NCBI RefSeq assembly: GCF_020711255.1
Contig: NZ_JAJFAW010000012.1
Coordinates: 1-64,000, forward strand
Reading direction: 5' to 3'
Length of the DNA stretch: 64,000 bases
Source: Hymenobacter plasmatis
GTDB lineage: Bacteria > Bacteroidota > Bacteroidia > Cytophagales > Hymenobacteraceae
Below, piece by piece: positions 18,192 to 27,108 of the stretch; within the stretch, counting starts at the first letter, position 1; every line of letters begins with the position of its first letter. The position numbers were made by a program, and so were the translations under genes. The notes below the pieces were generated by a model. It made no database searches, was not told the DNA's origin, and saw nothing but the letters and a program-made list of their open reading frames with translations.

Positions 18192-19418
18192 ATGATTAGA
18201 AAAGCCCTGCTAACCAGCAGCCTTGTGCTTGGGTTGAGCCCTGTGTTTGCCCAAGCCATTCTGAAAATCACCAAGGTGCCGGCCACCACGCCGGCCAGCG
18301 ATACGCTGTTCGTAGCCGGCTCCTTCAACAACTGGAACCCGCACAATCCGCGGTTTGCGCTGAAAAAGAATGCCGACGGTACGTATCAAATAAACCTGCC
18401 GCTGAGTGCGGGGCAGGCCGAATACAAGTTTACCCGCGGCAGCTGGGCCGCCGTGGAAGTAGACGACAAAAACCAGCAGATTGCCAATCGGAAAACGGAT
18501 TTGAGTTCGGGCCGCGAATTCACGCACCAAATCCTGGCCTGGGACGACCAAAGCGGCGCGGCTGCCAAGCCCAAAGTGCATACGGCCACGCCCCGGGTGC
18601 ACGTGCTGGCCAACTCCTTTGTAATCCCCCAGCTCGGCCGCCAGCGCCGTGTGTGGGTGTACCTGCCCGCCGACTACGCTCAGAAACCCTCTCAGCGCTA
18701 CCCCGTGCTGTACATGCACGATGGCCAAAACGTATTCGACGATGCCACCAGCTTCGGCGGCGAGTGGGGCGTAGACGAGACCCTTGACAAGCTGCGCGCC
18801 GCTGGCCAGGACGCGACTGGTGCCATCGTAGTGGCCGTTGACAACGGCGACCAGTTTCGTTCCGACGAATACATTCCCTGGCCCAGCGCCGCCCTAAAAG
18901 ACCAGCCCCACCAGGGTGGCCAGGGCGACCCTTACGTTGACTTTCTGGCTCAAACCCTAAAGCCGTATGTGGACTCCCATTACCGCACCCAGCCCGACGC
19001 AGCTCACACCGGCGTGGCAGGCTCCAGCTTGGGCGGCCTTATATCGGTGTATGCTGCCTTGAAGTACCCCAAAGTGTTCGGCGAGGTAGGCGTGTTTTCC
19101 CCAGCCTTCTGGGTATGCAACGACTCGCTCTTAGCCTATGCTAAAACCCACAAGGCTGCTTCCACGGCACGTTTTTACTTCGTGTGCGGCCCCAAAGAAT
19201 CAGAAACCATGCTGCCGCTGATGAAGGCTTGGCGCGATGAACTGCGTGCCCAGGGAGTGCCTGCTGCCAACCTGGCTTTTTCTGCCCCGGCCGATGGCCA
19301 GCACCGCGAGTGGTTTTGGCGCCGGGAGTTTCCAGCCGCTTACAAGTTCATGTTTAGCCCAACTGTGAAGGCGAAAGGCTCAGTAGGAAAGGGTGTTTCT
19401 AAAAAGGCTGCCCGATAA
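18192..19418 (+). CDS. Secreted esterase (Fes/esterase-D type) with glycogen-binding-like N-terminus
   Basis: 408 residues. Signal peptide (~1-20), then a CBM48/AMPK-like beta-sandwich (FVAGSFNNWNPHNPRFALKK, ~25-110), then an alpha/beta-hydrolase esterase domain. The nucleophile is Ser279 in GSSLGG; VWVYLPADY, PVLYMHDGQNVFDD and the final DGQHREWFWRREF carry the usual conserved residues, with His in the last. Such enzymes hydrolyse ester groups on sugars, siderophores or acylated glycans; the fused carbohydrate module and the nearby amylase and Sus genes suggest a glycan ester. The exact substrate is not determinable. Confidence 0.82.
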   Translation: MIRKALLTSSLVLGLSPVFAQAILKITKVPATTPASDTLFVAGSFNNWNPHNPRFALKKNADGTYQINLPLSAGQAEYKFTRGSWAAVEVDDKNQQIANRKTDLSSGREFTHQILAWDDQSGAAAKPKVHTATPRVHVLANSFVIPQLGRQRRVWVYLPADYAQKPSQRYPVLYMHDGQNVFDDATSFGGEWGVDETLDKLRAAGQDATGAIVVAVDNGDQFRSDEYIPWPSAALKDQPHQGGQGDPYVDFLAQTLKPYVDSHYRTQPDAAHTGVAGSSLGGLISVYAALKYPKVFGEVGVFSPAFWVCNDSLLAYAKTHKAASTARFYFVCGPKESETMLPLMKAWRDELRAQGVPAANLAFSAPADGQHREWFWRREFPAAYKFMFSPTVKAKGSVGKGVSKKAAR

Positions 19419-19490
19419 TCTATCACACAAATCAGGTGGGCCGTTGTGCCGAGCTGACCATTGTTAATTCATTGCTTCGTTGGACCCGAC

Positions 19491-19575
19491 CTGTCATGCT
19501 GACGAAGGAAGCATCTTATCCCCGCTGCACGAAACGTTGTGAGGTGATAAGATGCTTCCTTCGTCAGCATGACAG
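19491..19575. repeat. Palindrome family B, perfect 30-bp arms
   Basis: Left arm 19491-19520 begins CTGTCATGCTGACGAAGG; right arm 19546-19575 is its exact complement. The 25-nt spacer differs from other copies. Lies upstream of the trp promoter. Confidence 0.9.
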
Positions 19576-19681
19576 CCTAGGCGGCTAAGTAAGCTCTGCC
19601 CAATTGCTGTAATGGGAGGTTGATAAATCAATGACAAATTAGAAAGATGATTACCAGACTCGCATTAAAATTCAATACGTA

Positions 19682-19715
19682 TTGCTGGTATTTTAAGAAA
19701 GTGCCGTTATCTTTG
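19682..19715 (+). promoter_or_regulatory. Promoter of the trp operon: -33 TTG, -7 TATCTTTG
   Basis: TATCTTTG at 19708-19715 matches the TAnnTTTG consensus exactly; a TTG at 19682-19684 lies 23 nt before it. Transcription would start near 19722, about 25 nt before the trpL start codon. Confidence 0.6.
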
Positions 19716-19745
19716 CGTCGCGTTTCCAGGAAGCGCACTCCCAAT

Positions 19746-19820
19746 ATGACCTTACATCGTACTTCCCAGGCTTGGTGGTGGCAGCTCCGAAACATCGGAC
19801 CGGACTGCCTGTGCGCCTAG
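19746..19820 (+). CDS. trpL: trp leader peptide with three consecutive Trp codons
   Basis: A 24-codon frame starts ATG ACC TTA CAT and reads MTLHRTSQAWWWQLRN, continuing to a TAG at 19818-19820. TGG TGG TGG occupies 19773-19781. Three adjacent Trp codons in a short frame just after a promoter and just before a terminator and trpE is the signature of a ribosome-stalling leader peptide. When charged Trp-tRNA is scarce the ribosome should pause on this run and change folding of the downstream RNA. The peptide sequence differs from that of E. coli trpL apart from the Trp run. Start codon context has no Shine-Dalgarno sequence, as is normal for this phylum. Confidence 0.85.
   Translation: MTLHRTSQAWWWQLRNIGPDCLCA
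19780..19809 (+). promoter_or_regulatory. Candidate 1:2 pause hairpin of the trp leader
   Basis: Immediately after the Trp codons, GGCAG (19780-19784) can pair with CTGCC (19805-19809), and TCCG (19786-19789) with CGGA (19796-19799). A ribosome stalled on the Trp run would cover the left arm and open this helix. I could not find a convincing long antiterminator pairing by eye. Confidence 0.5.
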
Positions 19821-19851
19821 TGAAGTCAACTTTGATTTTGCCTTTGACCAC

Positions 19852-19880
19852 AAAAGCCCGGCCCACCAGCCGGGCTTTTT
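19852..19880 (+). terminator. Attenuator terminator upstream of trpE
   Basis: GCCCGGC (19856-19862) pairs with GCCGGGC (19869-19875) around CCACCA, extended by AAAA/TTTT, with a T5 tract ending at 19880. It sits between trpL and trpE in the sense direction, with no gene ending there, so its role must be conditional termination. The loop and 3' arm (CCACCAGCC) are also complementary, with one bulge, to GGCTTGGTGG of the Trp-codon run at 19769-19778. Confidence 0.85.
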
Positions 19881-19937
19881 GCATTTTAAATCTCCCCTGA
19901 GGCACCCGATTCGCCTCGTTTGTTCCACATCGCTTCC

Positions 19938-21362
19938 GTGTCTTACCAACTCACCACCCGCCACCGCCGCCTGCTGGCCGACACCGTAACGCCGGTGGGC
20001 CTGTACCTGCGCCTGCGTGACCAGTATTCCAACTGCCTGCTGCTGGAAAGCGCCGACTACCACGGCCAGCAAAACGCCTTCAGCTACTTGGTGTGCGAGC
20101 CGTTGGGCACGTTTGAGCTGCGGCGCGGCGGCGAGCTGCGCCAGTCGTTTCCAGATGGGCGCGCTACTACCGAGCAATTGAGCCAGCCCCGCCAGGCCCT
20201 GGCTGAGCTGCGGGAGTTTGCGGCCGCATTTACCCCCGATGAAGCCGCTGCCAAGATGCCCTTCATCAGCACCGGGCTGTTTGGCTACATGGGGTACGAG
20301 GCCGTGCAGAGCTTCGAGGACGTCACGTTTGACGCAGACAAGGTGCCGGCCGGCGATGTGCCGCTCATCCGCTACGGCGTGTATCGCTACGTCATCGCCT
20401 TCAACCACTTCCGGCAGGAGCTGTACTTGTTTGAGCACGGCGTGGCCGGCCAACCAGCCGAAGCCGACGGCCTCAACCGCCTCGAAAACCTGGTGCGCAA
20501 CCCCAGCGTGCCGGTGTTCAATTTTGCCACGGTGGGAGAGGAGGCCAGCAACCAAACCGATACCGAGTTTCTGGCGCGCCTGACGCAGGGGCAAGCACAT
20601 TGCCTGCGCGGCGACGTATTTCAGATTGTGCTCTCTCGGCGGTTTCAGCAAGGTTTTTCCGGCGATGAGTTCAACGTGTACCGCGCGCTTCGTTCCATTA
20701 ACCCTTCGCCGTACCTGTTCTACTTCGACTACGGCGACTACAAAATCTTCGGCTCCTCGCCCGAGGCCCAGGTGCTGGTGCAGGGCCGCGAAGCCAGTCT
20801 GTACCCCATTGCCGGAACGTACCGCCGCACCGGCGACGACGCTGCCGATGCCGCCGCTGCCCAGCGCCTGGCCGCCGACCCCAAGGAAAACGCCGAGCAC
20901 GTAATGCTGGTGGACCTAGCCCGCAACGACCTGGCCCGCCACGGCAGCCAGGTGCAGGTGCGCACCCTACGCGAAATCCAGTTTTACTCGCACGTCATTC
21001 ATTTGGTGAGCCACGTCACGGCTGAGCTGGACGAAGGCACCGACACCCTGCAAGTGGTGGCCGATACTTTCCCGGCCGGCACGCTCTCCGGCGCGCCCAA
21101 GCACCGGGCCCTGCAATTGATTGATGGCCTCGAGCCCACCGCCCGCGGCTACTACGGCGGCTGCATCGGCCACCTGGGCTTCGATGGCAATTTCAACCAC
21201 GCCATCATGATTCGCTCGTTTTTGAGCACCGGCAACCAGCTTTATTTCCAGGCTGGTGCCGGCGTGGTAGCCGCCTCGAGTGTGCAGTCGGAACTAGAAG
21301 AGGTACATCACAAGTTGGGCGCGCTCCGGGCTGCTCTCCGCGCCGCCACCGACGTTCAATAG
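19938..21362 (+). CDS. trpE: Anthranilate synthase component I
   Basis: 474 residues from a GTG start. Converts chorismate plus ammonia to anthranilate, the first step of tryptophan synthesis, with TrpG supplying ammonia. The chorismate-binding signature is clear: GSSPEAQVLVQGREASLYPIAG-type segment, GTYRRTGDD, PKENAEHVMLVDLARNDLAR, TLSGAPKHRALQLIDGLE, and GYYGGCIGHLGFDGN. Aligning the N-terminus with the usual pattern (YxIxTxYKKLLADTxTP) favours GTG at 19938 (SYQLTTRHRRLLADT); an in-frame TTG at 19920 is the alternative. First structural gene of trpEGDCFBA-aroF, controlled by the attenuator. Confidence 0.93.
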   Translation: MSYQLTTRHRRLLADTVTPVGLYLRLRDQYSNCLLLESADYHGQQNAFSYLVCEPLGTFELRRGGELRQSFPDGRATTEQLSQPRQALAELREFAAAFTPDEAAAKMPFISTGLFGYMGYEAVQSFEDVTFDADKVPAGDVPLIRYGVYRYVIAFNHFRQELYLFEHGVAGQPAEADGLNRLENLVRNPSVPVFNFATVGEEASNQTDTEFLARLTQGQAHCLRGDVFQIVLSRRFQQGFSGDEFNVYRALRSINPSPYLFYFDYGDYKIFGSSPEAQVLVQGREASLYPIAGTYRRTGDDAADAAAAQRLAADPKENAEHVMLVDLARNDLARHGSQVQVRTLREIQFYSHVIHLVSHVTAELDEGTDTLQVVADTFPAGTLSGAPKHRALQLIDGLEPTARGYYGGCIGHLGFDGNFNHAIMIRSFLSTGNQLYFQAGAGVVAASSVQSELEEVHHKLGALRAALRAATDVQ

Positions 21363-21384
21363 TAATCAGCACGATAGCAACGCC

Positions 21385-21954
21385 ATGAAAATCCTCGTTC
21401 TCGATAACTACGACTCCTTCACCTACAACCTGGTGCACCTGCTGCGCGAGCTCGGGCACGGCCCCAACCTCACCGTGACGCGCAACGACCAGCTGCCCCT
21501 CGAAGCGGTGGATGCCTACGATGCCATTATGCTGTCGCCCGGTCCCGGCATTCCGGCCGAAGCAGGCCTGATGCCCCAAATCATTAAAACCTACGCGCCC
21601 ACCAAACGCATTTTGGGCGTGTGCCTGGGCCACCAGGGCTTGGCCGAAAGCTTTGGCGCAACGCTCTACAACATGCCCGCCGTGCTCCACGGCGTTGCCA
21701 ACGAAGCCGAAGTAACCGCGCCTGACGAGCGACTTTTTGCTGGCTTGCCGCCCCGCTTCCAGGTGGGCCGCTACCACTCCTGGGCCGTGCGCCCCGAGAC
21801 CATGCCCGCAGAGCTGGAAACCACGGCCCGCGACGCCAACGGCGAAGTGCTGGCGTTCCGCCATCGGCAGTATGATGTGCGCGGCGTGCAGTTCCACCCC
21901 GAAAGCATCCTCACCGAGCACGGCGCCAAGATGCTGGAGAACTGGTTGAGCTAA
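21385..21954 (+). CDS. trpG: Anthranilate synthase component II, glutamine amidotransferase
   Basis: 189 residues, a class I amidotransferase that frees ammonia from glutamine for TrpE. Opens KILVLDNYDSFTYNLVHLL, with SPGPGIP (~55) and GVCLGHQ holding catalytic Cys80; His171 and Glu173 in FHPES complete the triad. It is 22 bp after trpE. In some bacteria the same subunit also serves aminodeoxychorismate synthase (PabA); position makes trp the main role. Confidence 0.94.
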   Translation: MKILVLDNYDSFTYNLVHLLRELGHGPNLTVTRNDQLPLEAVDAYDAIMLSPGPGIPAEAGLMPQIIKTYAPTKRILGVCLGHQGLAESFGATLYNMPAVLHGVANEAEVTAPDERLFAGLPPRFQVGRYHSWAVRPETMPAELETTARDANGEVLAFRHRQYDVRGVQFHPESILTEHGAKMLENWLS

Positions 21955-21975
21955 AGAATGGAAATATAAAAATGG

Positions 21976-22159
21976 ACGTCATGCTGAGCGCAGCCGAAGC
22001 ATCTCGCTCACGCCGCTTGTCATGCTGACGAAGGAAGCATCTTATCTCCGCTTAAACGAGTCGTGCTGACGAGATAAGATGCTTCCTTCGTCAGCATGAC
22101 AGACGATTGATTGAGTTGCAACTGCATGCGAGATGCTTCGGCTGCGCTCAGCATGACGT
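21976..22159. repeat. Nested palindrome in trpG-trpD gap: B inside A
   Basis: Outer family-A arms at 21976-22007 and 22128-22159 are perfect 32-bp complements. Inside, family-B arms at 22018-22046 and 22073-22101 are perfect 29-bp complements. The whole fills the trpG-trpD gap, so trp mRNA must carry this double hairpin. Confidence 0.92.
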
Positions 22160-22182
22160 TATGATAATGAAACCCCTACGTT

Positions 22183-23178
22183 TTGAAACCGATACTCACC
22201 AAGCTTTTTGACCACCAGCCGCTCACGCACGCCGAGGCCCACGCCGCCATGCGCCAGCTGGGCGAAGGCGGGGCCAACCCGGCCGAAACCGCGGCGTTCC
22301 TGGCCGTGTACCGCATGCGGCCCATCACGGTGGCCGAGTTGGCCGGCTTCCGGCAGGCGCTGCTCGACTTGAGCCGGGACCCGGAGCTGGGCACCAACGA
22401 AGTGCTCGACATTGTGGGTACGGGCGGCGACGGCAAAAACACGCTCAACATCTCCACGCTGGCCTGCTTTGTGGTGGCTGGGGCAGGGGTGAAGGTGGCC
22501 AAGCACGGCAACTTTGGCGTGTCGTCGGTCTCGGGTGCATCCAATGTGTTGGCGCATCATGGCTATGATTTCGAGGCCAGCTCCGACCAGTTGCGGCGGC
22601 AGCTCGACCAGGCGGGCATCTGCTTTTTGCACGCGCCGGCTTTCCACCCGGCCATGCGGCATGCCGGCCCGGTGCGCCGTGAGCTGGGCTTGCGCACGTT
22701 CTTCAACATCCTGGGCCCGCTCGTGAACCCCGCCCGCCCCGCGGCACAGTTGCTGGGCGTATTCAACCTAGAGCTGCAGCGCGTGTACCACTACCTGATG
22801 CAGCCCACCGGCACCCGCTACGCCGTGGTGCACGCCCTTGACGGCTATGATGAACTGGCCCTCACCGGCCCGGCCAAGGTGGTGTCGTCTTTTGAGGGAG
22901 AGCGGCTGCTCACTCCCGATACGCTGGGCTTGGCCACCTGCACCGCTACCGACCTAGCCGGCGGCAGTACCACTGCCGCGGCCGCTGAGCTGTTCAAGCA
23001 GGTATTGGATGGAAACAATACCCCCGCCCAGCGCAATGTGGTGACGGCCAACGCCGCCCTTGCCCTGCAGTGCGCTCGCCCCGGATTGAGCTGGGAAGAT
23101 GCCCTTGAGCAAAGCCGCGAATCCCTGGATTCCGGGGCCGCGAAGCGCGCGTTCGAAACCATGCTCAGCATCAAATAA
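22183..23178 (+). CDS. trpD: Anthranilate phosphoribosyltransferase
   Basis: 331 residues; transfers phosphoribose from PRPP to anthranilate. Signature GTGGDGKNTLNIST (~82-95), KHGNFGVSSVSGASNVL (~107-123), and FNILGPLVNPARP. Start is TTG at 22183 (MKPILTKLFD); no in-frame ATG or GTG gives a complete N-terminus. A nearby ATG (22172) is in another frame and overlaps the start, so it could couple or impede initiation. The gene begins 23 bp after the large palindrome. Homodimer, cytoplasmic. Confidence 0.93.
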   Translation: MKPILTKLFDHQPLTHAEAHAAMRQLGEGGANPAETAAFLAVYRMRPITVAELAGFRQALLDLSRDPELGTNEVLDIVGTGGDGKNTLNISTLACFVVAGAGVKVAKHGNFGVSSVSGASNVLAHHGYDFEASSDQLRRQLDQAGICFLHAPAFHPAMRHAGPVRRELGLRTFFNILGPLVNPARPAAQLLGVFNLELQRVYHYLMQPTGTRYAVVHALDGYDELALTGPAKVVSSFEGERLLTPDTLGLATCTATDLAGGSTTAAAAELFKQVLDGNNTPAQRNVVTANAALALQCARPGLSWEDALEQSRESLDSGAAKRAFETMLSIK

Positions 23179-23256
23179 GGGCAGCGCTGCTGGCTCAATT
23201 TCTTAAATAATCAACGTTTTGCGAAGCAAAATCTTCGCCTCCCTGTTTCCCTACCT

Positions 23257-24081
23257 ATGTCTCAGCCCACTATTCTTCAAACCATCGTCGCGCACAAGCG
23301 GAAAGAGGTGGCCACCCGCCGCGAGCTGGTGCCCGTCAAGCTGCTTGAAAGCAGCTTGTACTTCAACTCGCAGCCCGTGTCGCTGCGCCAGTATCTGCTC
23401 CGCGAAAACGGCAGCGGCCTCATAGCCGAATTCAAGCGCAAGTCGCCTTCCAAAGGCTGGATAAACCAGTACGCCCCGGTTGAGCGCACCACGTTGGGCT
23501 ACATGCAGGCCGGCGCCGCTGCACTGTCCATTCTTACCGACACCGAATTTTTTGGTGGTAAAAACGAGGACCTGACTACGGCTCGCCGCTTCAATTTCTG
23601 CCCCATTCTGCGTAAGGATTTTGTGGTGGACGAATACCAGATTCTCGAAGCCAAAAGCATCGGGGCCGATGCCGTGCTGCTGATAGCCGCCGTGCTCACG
23701 CCCGAAGAAATCAACACGCTGGGCAGCCTGGCCAAGTCCCTGGGTCTGGAAGTGCTGCTGGAAGTACATGATGGCGAAGAGTTGGCCCGCTCGGCCAATG
23801 CCCAAGCCGTGGACTTGGTGGGCGTTAACAACCGCAACCTCCACGATTTCAGCCTGAGCCTGGATACTTCGCTGGAGCTCGCGGCCGCCATCCCGAACGA
23901 ATTTGTGAAGGTGTCGGAAAGCGGCATTTCCAGTGCGGCTGCCATCGGCCAGTTGCGCGAAGTTGGCTACCGCGGCTTCCTACTCGGGGAGGCCTTTATG
24001 CGCAACGCCCGCCCTGAGCGCGCCTGCGCGGCCCTCGTGCAGGAGATTGCCGCTTTGCCCAAACCGGCTGCCGTTTCCTAG
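23257..24081 (+). CDS. trpC: Indole-3-glycerol-phosphate synthase
   Basis: 274 residues, TIM barrel that closes the indole ring from carboxyphenylaminodeoxyribulose phosphate. Motifs: LIAEFKRKSPSKG (~52-64, catalytic Glu/Lys), LSILTDTEFFGG, PILRKDFVVDEYQI, LLEVHDGEEL, VGVNNRNL and VSESGISS. Standalone, not fused to TrpF as in E. coli. 78 bp after trpD and 8 bp before trpF. Confidence 0.95.
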   Translation: MSQPTILQTIVAHKRKEVATRRELVPVKLLESSLYFNSQPVSLRQYLLRENGSGLIAEFKRKSPSKGWINQYAPVERTTLGYMQAGAAALSILTDTEFFGGKNEDLTTARRFNFCPILRKDFVVDEYQILEAKSIGADAVLLIAAVLTPEEINTLGSLAKSLGLEVLLEVHDGEELARSANAQAVDLVGVNNRNLHDFSLSLDTSLELAAAIPNEFVKVSESGISSAAAIGQLREVGYRGFLLGEAFMRNARPERACAALVQEIAALPKPAAVS

Positions 24082-24089
24082 CCCTAGCA

Positions 24090-24827
24090 ATGAAAACGCC
24101 CCGCCACTTACCCGCCGATGTTGCTAAGGCTGCCGGCTTGCCCGAAGCCAGCGACCGGCCGCAGGCCCCAGCCCACCCGGCTCCCCCGGCGCGGCTGCTG
24201 GTGAAAGTGTGTGGAATGCGCGATGCCGCGTCACTCGCTGAGGTAGCGGTTTTGACCCCGGATTTTCTGGGCTTCATTTTCGCGCCAGCTTCACCGCGTT
24301 TTTTAGGCGAGGCGCTGGCCCCGGAATTGGTGCAGGCCTTGCCCGCCAGCATCTGGAAAGTGGGCGTGTTTGTTAATGAAACGACTGAAACCATCGTCAC
24401 TACTGCCCAACGTTTCGGACTGGCTGCGGTGCAGTTGCACGGGCAGGAAACGCCCGCGCAGTGCGAGGAATTAAGCGAAGCCGGCCTGCTAGTCATTAAA
24501 GCATTTTCGGTGGGCAAAGCAGTTGACTTTACCGCGCTGCTGCCTTACGTGCCCCATTGCGACTTCTTCCTCTTCGATACCAAAGGCGCAGCGCCGGGCG
24601 GCAACGGGACCGTGTTCGATTGGGACTTATTGAAAAGCTACAACCTGCCCGTGCCGTATTTCTTGGCCGGTGGGCTAGGACTAGAACACGCCCCTGAGCT
24701 GGCAGCTCTGCGCCTGCCGGGTTTGGTGGGCGTCGATTTAAACAGCGGATTTGAAACCGCGCCGGGCGTGAAAGACGCCACTAGGGTAGGGAAGATGCTG
24801 AAAGCGTTGCGACCTACAGTGACTTAA
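24090..24827 (+). CDS. trpF: Phosphoribosylanthranilate isomerase with N-terminal extension
   Basis: 245 residues; Amadori rearrangement of phosphoribosylanthranilate. The barrel begins at ~37 with LVKVCGMRD (catalytic Cys), then FIFAPASPR, VGVFVN, VQLHGQE, FDTKGAAPGGNGTVFDW (catalytic Asp) and LAGGLGLE...GVDLNSGFE. The first ~35 residues are a Pro/Ala-rich tail absent from typical TrpF (about 200-210 residues); no alternative ATG exists before the core. The extension looks disordered and may be dispensable. Confidence 0.93.
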   Translation: MKTPRHLPADVAKAAGLPEASDRPQAPAHPAPPARLLVKVCGMRDAASLAEVAVLTPDFLGFIFAPASPRFLGEALAPELVQALPASIWKVGVFVNETTETIVTTAQRFGLAAVQLHGQETPAQCEELSEAGLLVIKAFSVGKAVDFTALLPYVPHCDFFLFDTKGAAPGGNGTVFDWDLLKSYNLPVPYFLAGGLGLEHAPELAALRLPGLVGVDLNSGFETAPGVKDATRVGKMLKALRPTVT

Positions 24828-24840
24828 TAGTCTAAAAAAG

Positions 24841-24941
24841 AACGTCATGCTGAGCGAAGTCGAAGCATCTCGCGTGTCGTAGTAATCAATGCAATTGCAA
24901 CGAAGTGGGCGAGATGCTTCGACTTCGCTCAGCATGACGTT
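24841..24941. repeat. Palindrome family A in trpF-trpB gap
   Basis: Arms 24841-24873 and 24909-24941 are perfect 33-bp complements (AACGTCATGCTGAGCGAAG...). The spacer is 35 nt. Confidence 0.92.
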
Positions 24942-24962
24942 TAGAGAATAAAATCAATCACC

Positions 24963-26159
<1,197 letters not shown>

Positions 26160-26186
26160 CCCTCGGCCCACCACTTCACAACTACG

Positions 26187-26966
26187 ATGGACCGAATTAA
26201 ACAAGCCTTCGCGAGCAAGCAAAACCTGCTCAACATGTACTACACGGCCGGCTACCCCAGCCTGCACGACACGCTGCCCCTTGCCAAAGCCTTGGTGGGC
26301 GCCGGCGCCGACATTCTTGAAATCGGCATGCCGTTCTCTGACCCGCTGGCAGATGGCCCCGTAATTCAGCGCAGCAGCTCGGCGGCCCTGGCCAATGGCA
26401 TGAACTTGCCGGTGTTGTTTGGGCAACTGCAGGAGCTGCGCGCCGCCGTGCCCGAAACGCCGGTGCTGCTCATGGGCTACCTCAACCCCGTGCTGCAGTT
26501 TGGGGTGGAAGTCTTTCTGCAAAAAGCCGCAGAAGTGGGCGTCGATGGCCTCATACTCCCAGATTTGCCGCTGGATGAGTACGAGGAGATGTACCACCCG
26601 ATGTTTCAGAAATATGGCTTGAAGGCGGTGTTCCTGATTACACCGCAGACTTCGGAAGCACGCATTCGCCGGCTCGATGCCTTGTCGGATGCGTTTCTCT
26701 ACCTCGTGTCGGGGCCCGGCACCACCGGCGGCACCACGCTACCCGATGTGGAAGCTCAGAAAGAGTACTTCGAGCGCATTGCTGCCATGAACCTCAAGAC
26801 TCCGCGCCTCATCGGCTTCGGCATTGCCGACAAAACCGGCTTCGACCGCGCCTGTGGCCATGCCGACGGCGCCATTATCGGCTCCGCCCTCATCCGCGCG
26901 CTGGAGGATACTGACGATGCGCCCGCCACGGCTGCCCGATTCGTGCAAGCCATCAAGCAAGCGTAA
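26187..26966 (+). CDS. trpA: Tryptophan synthase alpha chain
   Basis: 259 residues; cleaves indole-glycerol phosphate to indole, which is channelled to TrpB. Catalytic Glu45 and Asp56 lie in LEIGMPFSDPLADGP. Also present: VDGLILPDLPLDE, FLITPQTSEARI, FLYLVSGPGTTGG and the phosphate-binding GFGIADK. Last trp gene before the aroF-type DAHP synthase. Confidence 0.96.
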   Translation: MDRIKQAFASKQNLLNMYYTAGYPSLHDTLPLAKALVGAGADILEIGMPFSDPLADGPVIQRSSSAALANGMNLPVLFGQLQELRAAVPETPVLLMGYLNPVLQFGVEVFLQKAAEVGVDGLILPDLPLDEYEEMYHPMFQKYGLKAVFLITPQTSEARIRRLDALSDAFLYLVSGPGTTGGTTLPDVEAQKEYFERIAAMNLKTPRLIGFGIADKTGFDRACGHADGAIIGSALIRALEDTDDAPATAARFVQAIKQA

Positions 26967-26986
26967 ACCTTACAATCACCAAAAAA

Positions 26987-27090
26987 GACCGACATGCTGA
27001 GCGCACCCGAAGCATCCCGCTCGCTTCGTTGCAACCATCTGTATTACTGCTGCACGCGAGATGCTTCGGCTTCGCTCAGCATGACGGTCT
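26987..27090. repeat. Palindrome family A in trpA-aroF gap (imperfect)
   Basis: Left end AGACCGACATGCTGAGCGC at 26987 and following, right end near-complement to 27090, with several mismatches. Fills most of the 142-bp gap. Confidence 0.85.
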
Positions 27091-27108
27091 AATTAACTTC
27101 TTCACTCC

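Noticed and set aside
19746..19880. T-box or TRAP-type control of the trp operon
   Set aside because: No T-box sequence (AGGGTGGNACCGCG-like) and no series of GAG/UAG triplets are present; the leader peptide with three Trp codons explains the terminator better.
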